A stretch of 8,788 bases of DNA from DUNY01 sp964520055 (GCA_964520055.1 CAZFME010000094.1:1-8788), one strand, 5' to 3'. Counted from the stretch's first letter, positions 1-6,967 are shown. Made by a program: numbers and translations. Notes: a model not told the origin generated them from the letters alone.

Positions 1-440
1 GTCAGAGCCTTGGAGCCGAAAGACCGGATATGGCTGAAAAATATGGCATGGAAACGCGGCGTATGGGGATGATTGTAGCAGTTACCATTGCGTCTACGTT
101 TTTCTTTTTCGGTCGATATATAGCCGGTATATATACCAATGATCCGGAAGTAATTTCATTGGCGGCAGGCTGTCTTAAAATAATTGCAGTGATGCAGCCC
201 ATGCAGTCGACCCAGTTTATTCTGGCCGGTGCACTGCGTGGTGCTGGTGATACCCGTGGTCCCCTTATTTCTTCCTTTATAGCTGTATGGGGTATCCGGG
301 TCATCCTGGCAAAGATATTTATAAAAATGGGCTTCGGCCTTACCGGTGCCTGGATGGCTCAATTGTGTGATCAAATATTTCGCTCGGTATTTATGTATCT
401 GAGATATAATTCCGGTAAGTGGAAAAAAGTAAAGGTATAA
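1..440 (+). CDS. MATE-family multidrug efflux protein, C-terminal part (5' end outside window)
   Basis: The frame is open from the window edge (first full codon at base 3) to TAA at 438-440, giving 145 residues. It begins with QSLGAERPDMAEKYG, which resembles the GQ(S/N)LGA..P..A segment of the second half of MATE transporters. Hydrophobic segments follow, including one near residues 20-38, with FILAGALRGAGDTRGP in between, a typical MATE motif that ends in a GDTR-type turn. The end, YNSGKWKKVKV, is a normal basic cytoplasmic tail for the family, so the 3' end looks intact. MATE proteins export cationic drugs or metabolites using a Na+ or H+ gradient; the substrate here is unknown. An internal ATG at base 30 is not a real start because homology continues upstream of it. 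The next thing downstream is a gre-like remnant on the other strand, 43 bases after the stop. I see no clear terminator hairpin after the gene. Confidence 0.9.
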   Translation, partial: QSLGAERPDMAEKYGMETRRMGMIVAVTIASTFFFFGRYIAGIYTNDPEVISLAAGCLKIIAVMQPMQSTQFILAGALRGAGDTRGPLISSFIAVWGIRVILAKIFIKMGFGLTGAWMAQLCDQIFRSVFMYLRYNSGKWKKVKV

Positions 441-470
441 AGCTGTTTTTTGAAGTGTGATGCTAAACTT

Positions 471-640
471 CTCCAAAGTCAATTCACGAAAAACAAATCG
501 ATTCTATCTTGTAATGGAAGACCCCACCGGGAGCTTCCACTTCTACCATGTCACCGACTCTTTTCAGCAGCAATGCCTTACCTATCGGCGACAGACATGA
601 TACCGTCAAAGATATTATGACTTTCCCGCTGACTTTGAAA
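471..640 (-). pseudogene. Truncated, frameshifted remnant of a GreA/GreB-like transcription factor gene
   Basis: This stretch aligns base for base with 6993-7161, the 3' end and immediate downstream flank of the intact gre-like gene at 7006-7458. By hand I count about 14 mismatches and one gap in 170 positions (about 91% identity). On the minus strand the last 38 codons remain open and end at a stop (484-486). They read SCLSPIGKALLLKRVGDM followed by VEVEAPGGVFHYKIESICFS, which differs from the intact protein at only five positions. Just upstream, an extra C (GATACCGTC against GATACGTC in the intact gene, near 604-605) breaks the frame. Similarity stops abruptly at 640, so the N-terminal two thirds and the promoter are absent. 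It cannot encode a working protein. The amino-acid differences are mostly conservative, which suggests the copy diverged under selection before it decayed. Confidence 0.85.
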
Positions 641-938
641 GTCCGGAGCAGATAAAGTAGCCAAGTTAAAGAAGTTCAAATATACGAACTAGATGTTCGA
701 TAATTAGGACAAGGCTATAACCGTATATATGTCAGATAATAGGCATTATAATAATTATCAAGTTCGAAAAAGAGAACCTCTATATGCCTTAACAACACAA
801 GAAAAGCTTTTCTACTCGGGACTTGTAGAATTTAAGATATTTGGCATGACTATTGCTCATATATTGCATATATAGAATTGCCACAGCTCCAAGTGATGGT
901 TTCTGCCGACAGGGTCAGCCTGAAACAAAAGCCAGGTT

Positions 939-956
939 GTTATACATGTTATACAT
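939..956. repeat. Tandem duplication of GTTATACAT
   Basis: The 9-base unit GTTATACAT occurs twice back to back (939-947 and 948-956). It lies in non-coding DNA. It could be simple replication slippage or the trace of a small insertion or excision; nothing in the surrounding sequence tells which. Confidence 0.6.
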
Positions 957-1027
957 TGCAATAGTTAGTTGGCTTTGGCAGATAGAGAAATAGTAAATAA
1001 CAGATTGGGATTATACAATAAAGCAGC

Positions 1028-1068
1028 TCCTCTATTTTTTGAAAAATACAGCTTTAAAAAATAGAGGA
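1028..1068. repeat. Perfect 13-bp inverted repeat in the intergenic region
   Basis: TCCTCTATTTTTT at 1028-1040 is the exact reverse complement of AAAAAATAGAGGA at 1056-1068, with a 15-base spacer. As RNA it would form a 13-bp stem dominated by A-U pairs. It is not followed by a T-run outside the stem, so it is not a textbook terminator. It could be a weak bidirectional terminator, a relic of a small transposable element, or a protein-binding dyad. The match is seen directly; any role is unproven. Confidence 0.65.
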
Positions 1069-1307
1069 TAATTACAAAATATATTGAATTGTAATAAAAG
1101 GGATAATTATATGATTGTACTTTAAAAGTATTAAAAAAACGTAAAACAAACTTTTTCACAGAAAAACCCCTGAAGCTCATACGTCATGCAGCTGCAGGAT
1201 AATAAAACAAGGATACTCTTTAGTCGTGATCATCCTCAAAATAGGCAAATTTAATTGCAGCTATGCTGCGCTATGGAATAATACCATGAACTTTCCTTCC
1301 GAAATTC

Positions 1308-1336
1308 CGGACTGCCGATTAAACGTTAGGTATAAT
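1308..1336 (+). promoter_or_regulatory. Candidate promoter for the peptide transporter operon
   Basis: A perfect -10 hexamer TATAAT lies at 1331-1336. The best-spaced -35 candidate, CGGACT at 1308-1313, sits 17 bases upstream but matches TTGACA at only three positions. Transcription would begin near 1343, leaving a leader of about 110 bases before the GTG start at 1453. The weak -35 suggests either an activator or a different promoter. I see no recognisable riboswitch in the leader. Confidence 0.35.
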
Positions 1337-1439
1337 TCTCTGTCATTAAGGGCGCAAATCTATTCATGTTTGATTGCGTTAAAGGGGGGATTATAGGGAT
1401 ATTTTATAGTAAGTCGGATTCCGAAAAAACAGAAAAAAA

Positions 1440-1447
1440 GGGAGGGT
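1440..1447 (+). promoter_or_regulatory. Ribosome binding site that fixes the GTG start of the binding protein
   Basis: GGGAGGGT lies six bases upstream of the GTG at 1453. The upstream ATG at 1366 is in frame but has no such site, and it would place 29 mostly polar residues before the lipoprotein signal peptide. This site therefore decides the start. Confidence 0.75.
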
Positions 1448-1452
1448 CATGT

Positions 1453-3075
1453 GTGTTTATTAAAAAAAAGTGGATAGTCACCTTGCTGGTTGCTTTATTA
1501 GCGGTTACTCAATTGACAGGTTGTGGCACAAAGTCTGCCACAAAGGCGCCGGAACCCGGAGAAAAAATCTTGACTATTGCGGCGTCTGTTGATCCCGGTA
1601 CTGGCGATGTTCAACTTACTACTGAAGAATACCTCATACCTCTGAACATTTACGATCGTTTGGTGGAGGCCGTTACTATAGAACCTGGAAAATCCGAACT
1701 TGTTCCCGGCTTAGCGGAAAAATGGGAAATATCCCCTGACGGTAAGGTCTATACCTTCCATATAAGGAAGGGAGTCAAATTTCACAACGGTGAGGAGCTA
1801 AAGGCCGATGATGTGCTGTATACCTTTGACCGCATGCTAAACCCCAAGACTAAGGCACTGAACACTGATATTCTCGACATGATAGATGGGGCCAAAGAGC
1901 GGATGGAGGGCCAAGCCGATTCCACACGGGGCATTAAGGTCATTGGTGATCACACAATCGAAATTACTCTTGTAGAGCCCTTCGCACCTTTTATAGCCTG
2001 TCTTTCCACCCCTGCCGGTTCTATTTACAACCGCAAGGCTACTGAAGCCGCAGGGTTGGATTTCGGAGTAAAACCGGAATTGACCATAGGCACCGGGCCT
2101 TTCATGCTTACCGGCTGGACCTATAATGACCAGGTGATTTTTTCGGTTAACCCTGATTACTTCCGGGGCAGACCGGACATCGACAAAATCGTGACTAAAA
2201 TTATTCCTGATGCTGAAACCCAACGGATGATGTTTGAAAAGGGAGAGTTGGATGTATTTGACTGTGACAATGCTCGTTCCCAGATCCCATATTTCTTAAA
2301 GAGTGAAAAATGGAAAGATCATATAGTCAGCGGCCCTCGGGTGGGCACCTACTATTATCATATTAACCAAGCCATAGAGCCTTTTGACGATGTAAGGGTA
2401 AGAAGAGCTGTTCAGCATGCCTTAGATCGGCAGTTACTCTTAGATACACTGTATTACGGTACCGGCACCATAGCAAAAGGCATTATGGCTCCGGGCCTGG
2501 CCGGATATAATCCGGATCTTCCCGGTTTTCCTTATGATAAAGAAAAGGCTAAAACCCTGCTGGCGGAAGCTGGATATCCCGATGGCTTTGAGATGCAAAT
2601 ATCTCAAATCGTAGATTCTCCAAGCACTTTAAAGATAAATGAAGCCGTTCAAGCTATGTTGGCTGAAATCGGCATCAAAGTTGAGATTCTCCAAATGGAT
2701 GAAGCTGCTTGGTTTGGCACCCGGCGTGAAGGCAAACTCCCCATGTATCATACCAATTGGTCGGCGGATTTCAACGACCCCGATAACTTTATATATACCT
2801 TTTTCGCCACCAAGAATTCCGTAGCCCGTTCTTTCAACTATGGAAATAAGCATGTTCAGGCAGAACTGGAAAGAGCCAGAACAATGATCGTACCGGAGGA
2901 AAGATATGCGCTGTATCGTGAACTTGAAAAAACCATAGTCTATGATGATGCCGCATGGATTCCCCTCTTTCATCTGAATCACCTCTTCGTGGTACAACCT
3001 AGGGTTAAGAATTTTAAAGTTTCCTGGAACGGTTGGAGCAACATGCCCTATTATGAAGTAAGAATAGAGGAATAA
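1453..3075 (+). CDS. dppA: Peptide-type ABC transporter substrate-binding lipoprotein (family 5)
   Basis: This 540-residue protein is the extracellular solute receptor of the importer encoded downstream. Starting at GTG 1453, it opens with a short basic stretch (FIKKKW), a hydrophobic core and the lipobox LTGC, with Cys24 as the predicted lipidated residue. It should therefore be anchored to the outer face of the membrane. Residues 88-113 (AEKWEISPDGK then VYTFHIRKGVKFHNG) carry the signature of solute-binding protein family 5 (DppA/OppA/NikA type). Later segments such as DDVRVRRAVQHALDR (mid-protein) and the C-terminal DAAWIPLFH are also typical. The length is normal for the family. Members bind di- or oligopeptides, and some bind nickel complexes, glutathione or sugars; the sequence does not show which, so the symbol indicates the family only. 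A 37-base hairpin follows the gene and may let it be expressed above the permeases. Confidence 0.93.
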   Translation: MFIKKKWIVTLLVALLAVTQLTGCGTKSATKAPEPGEKILTIAASVDPGTGDVQLTTEEYLIPLNIYDRLVEAVTIEPGKSELVPGLAEKWEISPDGKVYTFHIRKGVKFHNGEELKADDVLYTFDRMLNPKTKALNTDILDMIDGAKERMEGQADSTRGIKVIGDHTIEITLVEPFAPFIACLSTPAGSIYNRKATEAAGLDFGVKPELTIGTGPFMLTGWTYNDQVIFSVNPDYFRGRPDIDKIVTKIIPDAETQRMMFEKGELDVFDCDNARSQIPYFLKSEKWKDHIVSGPRVGTYYYHINQAIEPFDDVRVRRAVQHALDRQLLLDTLYYGTGTIAKGIMAPGLAGYNPDLPGFPYDKEKAKTLLAEAGYPDGFEMQISQIVDSPSTLKINEAVQAMLAEIGIKVEILQMDEAAWFGTRREGKLPMYHTNWSADFNDPDNFIYTFFATKNSVARSFNYGNKHVQAELERARTMIVPEERYALYRELEKTIVYDDAAWIPLFHLNHLFVVQPRVKNFKVSWNGWSNMPYYEVRIEE

Positions 3076-3081
3076 AATTAC

Positions 3082-3118
3082 CGTGTAGGAGGGGCCTATG
3101 TTCGGCCTCTCCTACACG
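3082..3118 (+). promoter_or_regulatory. Strong intercistronic hairpin between the binding protein and permease genes
   Basis: CGTGTAGGAGGGGCC (3082-3096) pairs with GGCCTCTCCTACACG (3104-3118) around a 7-base loop. This gives a 15-bp stem with a single G-U pair. It starts six bases after the stop codon and is not followed by a run of T, so it is unlikely to be a full intrinsic terminator. In other binding-protein operons (malE-malF is the classic case), a hairpin at this position protects the upstream mRNA and gives more receptor than channel. That role is inferred here. Confidence 0.8.
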
Positions 3119-3149
3119 ATTTCGGTTAAAACCTTTAGGTGGTGACTTT

Positions 3150-4070
3150 ATGGGAAGGTATATAATAAAAAGAATATTAATATCCATCCCTATAATTATA
3201 GGTATAACTGTCATAACATTCTACCTCTTAAATGTGGTTCCCGGGGATCCGGTAGTACTGATGATGAAGGAACATATAAGCCCTGATGTGTTAGAACGAG
3301 TAAAATCCGAAATGAATCTAAATGATCCGATATACATCCGCTACTTAAAATTTATGTGGGGGGCAATGCATGGTGATCTTGGCAGGTCTTATAAGCTAAA
3401 ACGCGATGTGGCTAACTTGATATGGGAAGCCTTTCCAAATACAGTCATACTTTCTTTTGCCGCCATTATCATTGCGTGGGGAATCGGTATACCGGCCGGC
3501 ATTATTTCCGCAGTAAAACAATATTCTTTTATAGACAATTTTTTCATGGGTTTCACCCTATTAGGTGTATCAATGCCAGTTTTTTGGTCTGCAATTATTA
3601 TGCAGTATATTTTTGGCCTAAAATTAAACTTACTGCCAATTTCAGGTTTAAATGGCCCCGAATACATTATCATGCCAGCTATCGTATTGGGATGGAGTTC
3701 GGCGGCTTCTATAGCCCGGTTAACCCGTTCCAGCCTGCTGGAAGTTATCAGAACCGACTACATAAGAACGGCCCGGGCTAAAGGTTTAAGGGAAAAACAA
3801 GTGGTATTTTATCATGCGTTAAAAAATTCTATGCTTCCTGTTGTTACCGTAATGGCTATACAAGTGGCCAGTCTACTGTCCGGTGCCGTCATAACTGAAA
3901 GCGTTTTTGGTATCCCCGGAATCGGTAGAGTTTGTGTCAATGCCATACAAAACAGAGATATGCCGCTTTTACAGGGCTCAGTAATATTTACTGTAGGTTT
4001 GGTTATTTTAGGGAATCTTTTAGCCGACATTGCCTATTCCTATCTTGATCCAAGAATCAAGTATGACTGA
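3150..4070 (+). CDS. dppB: Peptide-type ABC transporter permease, DppB/OppB family
   Basis: This 306-residue membrane protein is one half of the translocation channel. The N-terminus (MGRYIIKRILISIPIIIGIT) is the usual basic start plus first membrane helix of the DppB family, followed by NVVPGDPV around residues 28-35. A large external segment then precedes further membrane helices starting near residue 98. The EAA coupling loop, which contacts the ATPases, is clear at about residues 204-220 (YIRTARAKGLREKQVVF). ESVFGIPGIGR near the C-terminus and the ending SYLDPRIKYD are also family hallmarks. The ATG at 3150 has the ribosome site AGGTGGTGA at 3137-3145. The gene lies 74 bases after the binding-protein stop, with the hairpin in between, and is followed closely by the second permease. 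Length is normal and nothing looks damaged. Confidence 0.95.
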   Translation: MGRYIIKRILISIPIIIGITVITFYLLNVVPGDPVVLMMKEHISPDVLERVKSEMNLNDPIYIRYLKFMWGAMHGDLGRSYKLKRDVANLIWEAFPNTVILSFAAIIIAWGIGIPAGIISAVKQYSFIDNFFMGFTLLGVSMPVFWSAIIMQYIFGLKLNLLPISGLNGPEYIIMPAIVLGWSSAASIARLTRSSLLEVIRTDYIRTARAKGLREKQVVFYHALKNSMLPVVTVMAIQVASLLSGAVITESVFGIPGIGRVCVNAIQNRDMPLLQGSVIFTVGLVILGNLLADIAYSYLDPRIKYD

Positions 4071-4083
4071 GTGGGGTGCTAAA

Positions 4084-4986
4084 ATGATAGAACTTAATAA
4101 AAATAGGCTTCCGGAGCAAATTGATGAAGAAATGGAACTACAAGGCACAACGTTTATAAAGGAAGTTTGGTATCGTTTCAAAAAAAACCGAATGGCCATG
4201 GCCGGGGCTATGATAGTTATTCTGATGATTCTGATTGCCGCTTTTGCACCGTGGATTACACCCCACAATCCGTATGAGGTCAATCTGCTGAATCAGTTCC
4301 AACCTCCCGGTCCAAAATACCTGCTGGGCACGGATATATACGGGCGGGATATGCTCAGTCGCATAATTTACGGTACCCGAATTTCACTTATTATCGGCCT
4401 GATACCTACACTGATATCTATGGCAATAGGGTCGGTTTTAGGCATTATTTCCGGCTACTACGGTGGAAAAACAGATAACATAATAATGCGTTTAGCCGAT
4501 ATGGTCATGGCTTTTCCGTCTTTGCTGTTGGCCATGGTGGTGATGTATACACTGGGGGCAAGTTTATATAATATTTTCATAGCCTTAAGTATTGTCGGAT
4601 GGGCAGGCACTGCCAGAGTAGTCAGAGCTCAGACCCTATCCATAAAAGAAAAGGAATTCGTAGAGGCAGCTCGAGCCATTGGAGTTAAAAACTGGGTAAC
4701 TATGCTGAGGCACATATTTCCCAACTGCATGGCTCCACTTTTGGTGTTGCTTACTATGGGCATACCTGAGGCTATTATGTCCGAGGCAAGTCTCAGTTTT
4801 CTAGGAGTCGGTGCCCAGCCACCGACTCCTAGTTGGGGGCTAATGATATCCAACGGCAAGGAGTATCTGTTTTCATCCCCTTGGGTTGCCATATCTCCTG
4901 GTTTTGCCATACTGATCATTGTGCTGGCCTTCAATTTCTTGGGAGACGGCCTCAGGGATGCACTGGATCCGTATATGAAACAGTGA
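4084..4986 (+). CDS. dppC: Peptide-type ABC transporter permease, DppC/OppC family
   Basis: This 300-residue protein is the second channel subunit. The short cytoplasmic N-terminus leads into RFKKNRMAMAGAMIV (first helix, near residue 31), followed by the periplasmic-type segment with LLGTDIYGRDMLSR, a strong DppC marker. The EAA loop is at about residues 192-213 (FVEAARAIGVKNWVTMLRH). The motif LGVGAQPPTPSWG is at 240-252, and the end is DGLRDALDPYMK. I chose ATG 4084 because GTGGGG lies about seven bases upstream. An in-frame ATG at 4063 overlaps the dppB stop, and another at 4030 lies inside dppB; both lack a ribosome site and would only lengthen the N-terminus. The spacing to dppB is 13 bases, so the two are probably translationally coupled. 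The codons for the QPPTP motif form a perfect hairpin (see 4801-4832). Confidence 0.94.
   Translation: MIELNKNRLPEQIDEEMELQGTTFIKEVWYRFKKNRMAMAGAMIVILMILIAAFAPWITPHNPYEVNLLNQFQPPGPKYLLGTDIYGRDMLSRIIYGTRISLIIGLIPTLISMAIGSVLGIISGYYGGKTDNIIMRLADMVMAFPSLLLAMVVMYTLGASLYNIFIALSIVGWAGTARVVRAQTLSIKEKEFVEAARAIGVKNWVTMLRHIFPNCMAPLLVLLTMGIPEAIMSEASLSFLGVGAQPPTPSWGLMISNGKEYLFSSPWVAISPGFAILIIVLAFNFLGDGLRDALDPYMKQ
4801..4832 (+). repeat. Perfect 13-bp inverted repeat inside the dppC coding sequence
   Basis: CTAGGAGTCGGTG (4801-4813) is the exact reverse complement of CACCGACTCCTAG (4820-4832), with a 6-base loop. It encodes residues 240-250 of the second permease, the conserved LGVGAQPPTPS motif. Part of the symmetry follows from the amino acids, since Gly-Val-Gly and Pro-Thr-Pro codons (GGN GTN GG and CCN ACN CC) are complementary at fixed positions. 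The third positions also match, which protein constraint does not require. It would be a stable mRNA hairpin in the middle of the operon. Confidence 0.85.
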
Positions 4987-4988
4987 AT

Positions 4989-4994
4989 GGAGGT
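4989..4994 (+). promoter_or_regulatory. Ribosome binding site GGAGGT favouring a TTG start for the first ATPase
   Basis: GGAGGT lies seven bases before the TTG at 5002, an ideal spacing. The only other start is the ATG at 4987, directly after the dppC stop; this ribosome site lies within its first codons and could not serve it. The TTG is therefore the better choice, though start by coupling at 4987 cannot be excluded. Confidence 0.6.
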
Positions 4995-5001
4995 AAAAAA
5001 C

Positions 5002-6000
5002 TTGAATAAAGAAGAAGTTCTAACAGTAAAAGGACTGAAAACATATTTTTATACCGACGAAGGTGTTGTCCCAGCTGTCGATGGTGTAAGTTTTTCAATA
5101 AAAAAAGGCAAAACCTTGGGTTTGGTTGGTGAGTCCGGGTGTGGCAAAAGCGTTTCAGCCCTGTCTATTTTAAAATTAATCCCTTCACCTCCCGGCAAAA
5201 TTGTCGATGGTCAAGTTCTTTTTGAGGGTAAAGACTTGGCAAAAAAAAGCTATGAGGATATGTGCAGAATTCGGGGAAATGATATTGCTATGATCTTTCA
5301 AGAACCTATGACATCATTGAATCCGGTACATACCGTTGGAAATCAAGTGATGGAAGTATTGAAGATCCACCGACACTTGGGAAAAAGTGAAGCCTTGGAG
5401 AAAACTGTGGAATTGTTTCATCTTGTAGGAATCCCCGACCCGGGCAAACGGATATCCAATTATCCCCACCAACTGTCAGGGGGATTGCGTCAGCGGGTTA
5501 TGATTGCTATGGCTCTTGCCTGCAATCCAAAGCTCTTGATTGCCGATGAACCCACGACGGCTCTGGATGTTACCATCCAAGCGCAAATACTTCGATTAAT
5601 AAAAGATTTACAGAGGAAAATCAATATGTCGGTTTTAATGATAACTCATGACCTAGGAGTGATAGCCGAAGTGTCCGATGAAGTCTGTGTGATGTATGCA
5701 GGAACAGTGGTAGAATACGCAGATGTGTTTTCTGTTTTCGAAATCCCACTTCATCCATATACTGTCGGCCTATATAACTCGATCCCCACTTTGGCTCAGC
5801 ATCAAAAAGAGAAACTTTATAACATTCCGGGTGTTGTACCGAATTTGATGCGTTTGCCTGATGGTTGCCGATTTTGGCCCCGCTGCAGTGAGGCTAAAAA
5901 TATTTGTAGGGAAAAAGATCCGGAAATGATTGAGGTTCGAAAAGGGCATAAAGTCAAATGTTGGAAATACCATGATGTGAGGGTGGCTGCCATTGGATGA
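5002..6000 (+). CDS. dppD: Peptide-type ABC transporter ATP-binding protein, DppD/OppD family
   Basis: This cytoplasmic ATPase (332 residues from the TTG start) powers the importer together with the next gene product. Seen in order are Walker A GESGCGKS (43-50), the Q-loop Gln100 in IFQEPMTSLNP, the signature LSGGLRQR (158-165), Walker B LLIADEP with Glu183, the D-loop ALDV and the H-loop His216 in MITHD. The C-terminal extension has four cysteines (289, 295, 302, 320) spaced CX5CX6CX17C. This arrangement is reported to bind a [4Fe-4S] cluster in OppD/DppD-type ATPases. All catalytic residues are present. The signature has Leu where most members have Gln (SGGLRQR instead of SGGQRQR), a variation common in the DppD branch. 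The start is discussed at 4989-4994; using ATG 4987 would add five residues. The stop overlaps the start of the next gene by eight bases. Confidence 0.94.
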   Translation: MNKEEVLTVKGLKTYFYTDEGVVPAVDGVSFSIKKGKTLGLVGESGCGKSVSALSILKLIPSPPGKIVDGQVLFEGKDLAKKSYEDMCRIRGNDIAMIFQEPMTSLNPVHTVGNQVMEVLKIHRHLGKSEALEKTVELFHLVGIPDPGKRISNYPHQLSGGLRQRVMIAMALACNPKLLIADEPTTALDVTIQAQILRLIKDLQRKINMSVLMITHDLGVIAEVSDEVCVMYAGTVVEYADVFSVFEIPLHPYTVGLYNSIPTLAQHQKEKLYNIPGVVPNLMRLPDGCRFWPRCSEAKNICREKDPEMIEVRKGHKVKCWKYHDVRVAAIG

Positions 6001-6967
6001 CAATGCTCTGGTTCAAGTACAGAATTTAAAAAAACACTTTTTAACTAGAGACAGCGGCTTCTTTAAAAAAGCTGGGGTTGTCCATGCTGTAGACGGTGTC
6101 AGCATGTCCGTGACAAAGGGAGAGACTCTAGGCCTCGTCGGAGAATCCGGGTGTGGTAAAAGCACTTTAGGAAGACTCATCTTGCGGCTTTTGGAGCCTA
6201 CATCGGGAAAAGTATACTTCAAAGGCCAAAACATCTATGATATTGACGGAGAACAATTACGGCGAATGCGCCGAAAAATGCAGATTATATTCCAGGATCC
6301 CTATGCATCATTAAATCCCCGCATGCCTGTAGGCGATATAATTGGCGAACCTCTTGAAACCCATGGAGTGGCTTTTGGGAAAGACAAGGAAAAGATGGTT
6401 TTTGAGCTTATGCGGGAAGTAGGATTAAGATCTTATCATATGAGACGCTACCCTCATCAGTTCAGCGGCGGACAGCGACAGCGGGTGGGAATAGCTCGGG
6501 CATTGGCTTTAAACCCTGAGCTTATCATATGTGATGAACCGGTTTCTGCACTGGATGTTTCAATTCAAGCCCAAGTTCTTAACCTTTTAAAAGAATTGCA
6601 GAACCGGTTTCAATTGACCTATATATTTATTTCCCATGACTTGAGAGTTGTAAAATATGTTTCAGATAAAGTTTGTGTAATGTTTCTCGGTAAAATAGTT
6701 GAAGCCGGCAACACCGAGGATATATATAAAAATCCCCTTCATCCCTATACGCGATTTTTGATGTCGGCAGTTCCCGAAGCCAACCCGCGCTTGAGGGATC
6801 GAAAACGGACAATATTGGAAGGTGAAGTGCCCAGCCCGGTAAATCTACCCCCAGGCTGTAGGTTTCACACCCGCTGCCCCCAAGCAGTAAAATTGTGCCG
6901 CGAACAGGAACCTGAAACAATTGATTTCAATGGACATCTTGTAGCGTGCCACCGATGTGGTTGGTAA
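5993..6967 (+). CDS. dppF: Peptide-type ABC transporter ATP-binding protein, DppF/OppF family
   Basis: This is the second ATPase of the importer, 324 residues. Motifs are Walker A GESGCGKST (50-58), Gln101 in IFQDPYASLNP, the signature SGGQRQR (158-164), Walker B LIICDEP with Glu182, and His215 in FISHD. The N-terminal insert after LKKHF, with a Phe-Phe-Lys-Lys stretch (about 18-30), is typical of the OppF/DppF branch and tells it from DppD. The C-terminal tail carries Cys289, Cys295, Cys302 and Cys319 (CX5CX6CX16C) and a further Cys322, matching the iron-sulfur motif of its partner. The start is TTG at 5993, eight bases inside dppD, with GAGGGTGG about six bases upstream; no ATG exists in frame nearby. 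The overlap indicates translational coupling, which suits a 1:1 pair. The gene is the last of the operon, and I see no clear terminator in the 38 bases before the convergent gene ends. Confidence 0.95.
   Translation: MDDNALVQVQNLKKHFLTRDSGFFKKAGVVHAVDGVSMSVTKGETLGLVGESGCGKSTLGRLILRLLEPTSGKVYFKGQNIYDIDGEQLRRMRRKMQIIFQDPYASLNPRMPVGDIIGEPLETHGVAFGKDKEKMVFELMREVGLRSYHMRRYPHQFSGGQRQRVGIARALALNPELIICDEPVSALDVSIQAQVLNLLKELQNRFQLTYIFISHDLRVVKYVSDKVCVMFLGKIVEAGNTEDIYKNPLHPYTRFLMSAVPEANPRLRDRKRTILEGEVPSPVNLPPGCRFHTRCPQAVKLCREQEPETIDFNGHLVACHRCGW

Larger units (their letters stand above)
641..1365. other. Gene-poor intergenic region, probably decayed DNA
   Basis: I see no convincing gene in this 725-base AT-rich stretch. 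The longest reading frames are a minus-strand one at 965-1180, with low-complexity Phe/Tyr-rich content and no ribosome binding site, and a + strand frame at 729-875. The latter encodes 48 residues including the stretch ALTTQEKLFYSGLVEFKIFG, looks protein-like, and has an ATG but no good Shine-Dalgarno sequence. I do not recognise it; it may be a gene remnant. The region also holds a tandem 9-bp duplication (939-956), a perfect inverted repeat (1028-1068), a small 5-bp hairpin (1257-1269) and a candidate promoter (1308-1336). Together with the gre remnant just before it, this looks like an eroding segment. Confidence 0.5.

Noticed and set aside
965..1180. Minus-strand 71-codon reading frame
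   Set aside because: The content is low-complexity Phe/Tyr/Leu-rich, as expected from AT-rich non-coding DNA. It has no ribosome site upstream of its ATG, and it runs through the 1028-1068 inverted repeat.
1257..1269. GCAGC-TAT-GCTGC mini-hairpin upstream of the transporter operon
   Set aside because: The 5-bp stem with a 3-base loop is too small to distinguish from chance, and it is not positioned as a terminator or obvious operator.
1366..1452. N-terminal extension of the binding protein from ATG 1366
   Set aside because: It lacks a ribosome site and would put 29 polar residues before a normal lipoprotein signal peptide. GTG 1453 has GGGAGGGT six bases upstream.
4030..4083. Upstream ATG starts (4030, 4063) for the second permease
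   Set aside because: They lie inside or across the end of dppB without ribosome sites; ATG 4084 has GTGGGG at the right distance and gives the usual family length.
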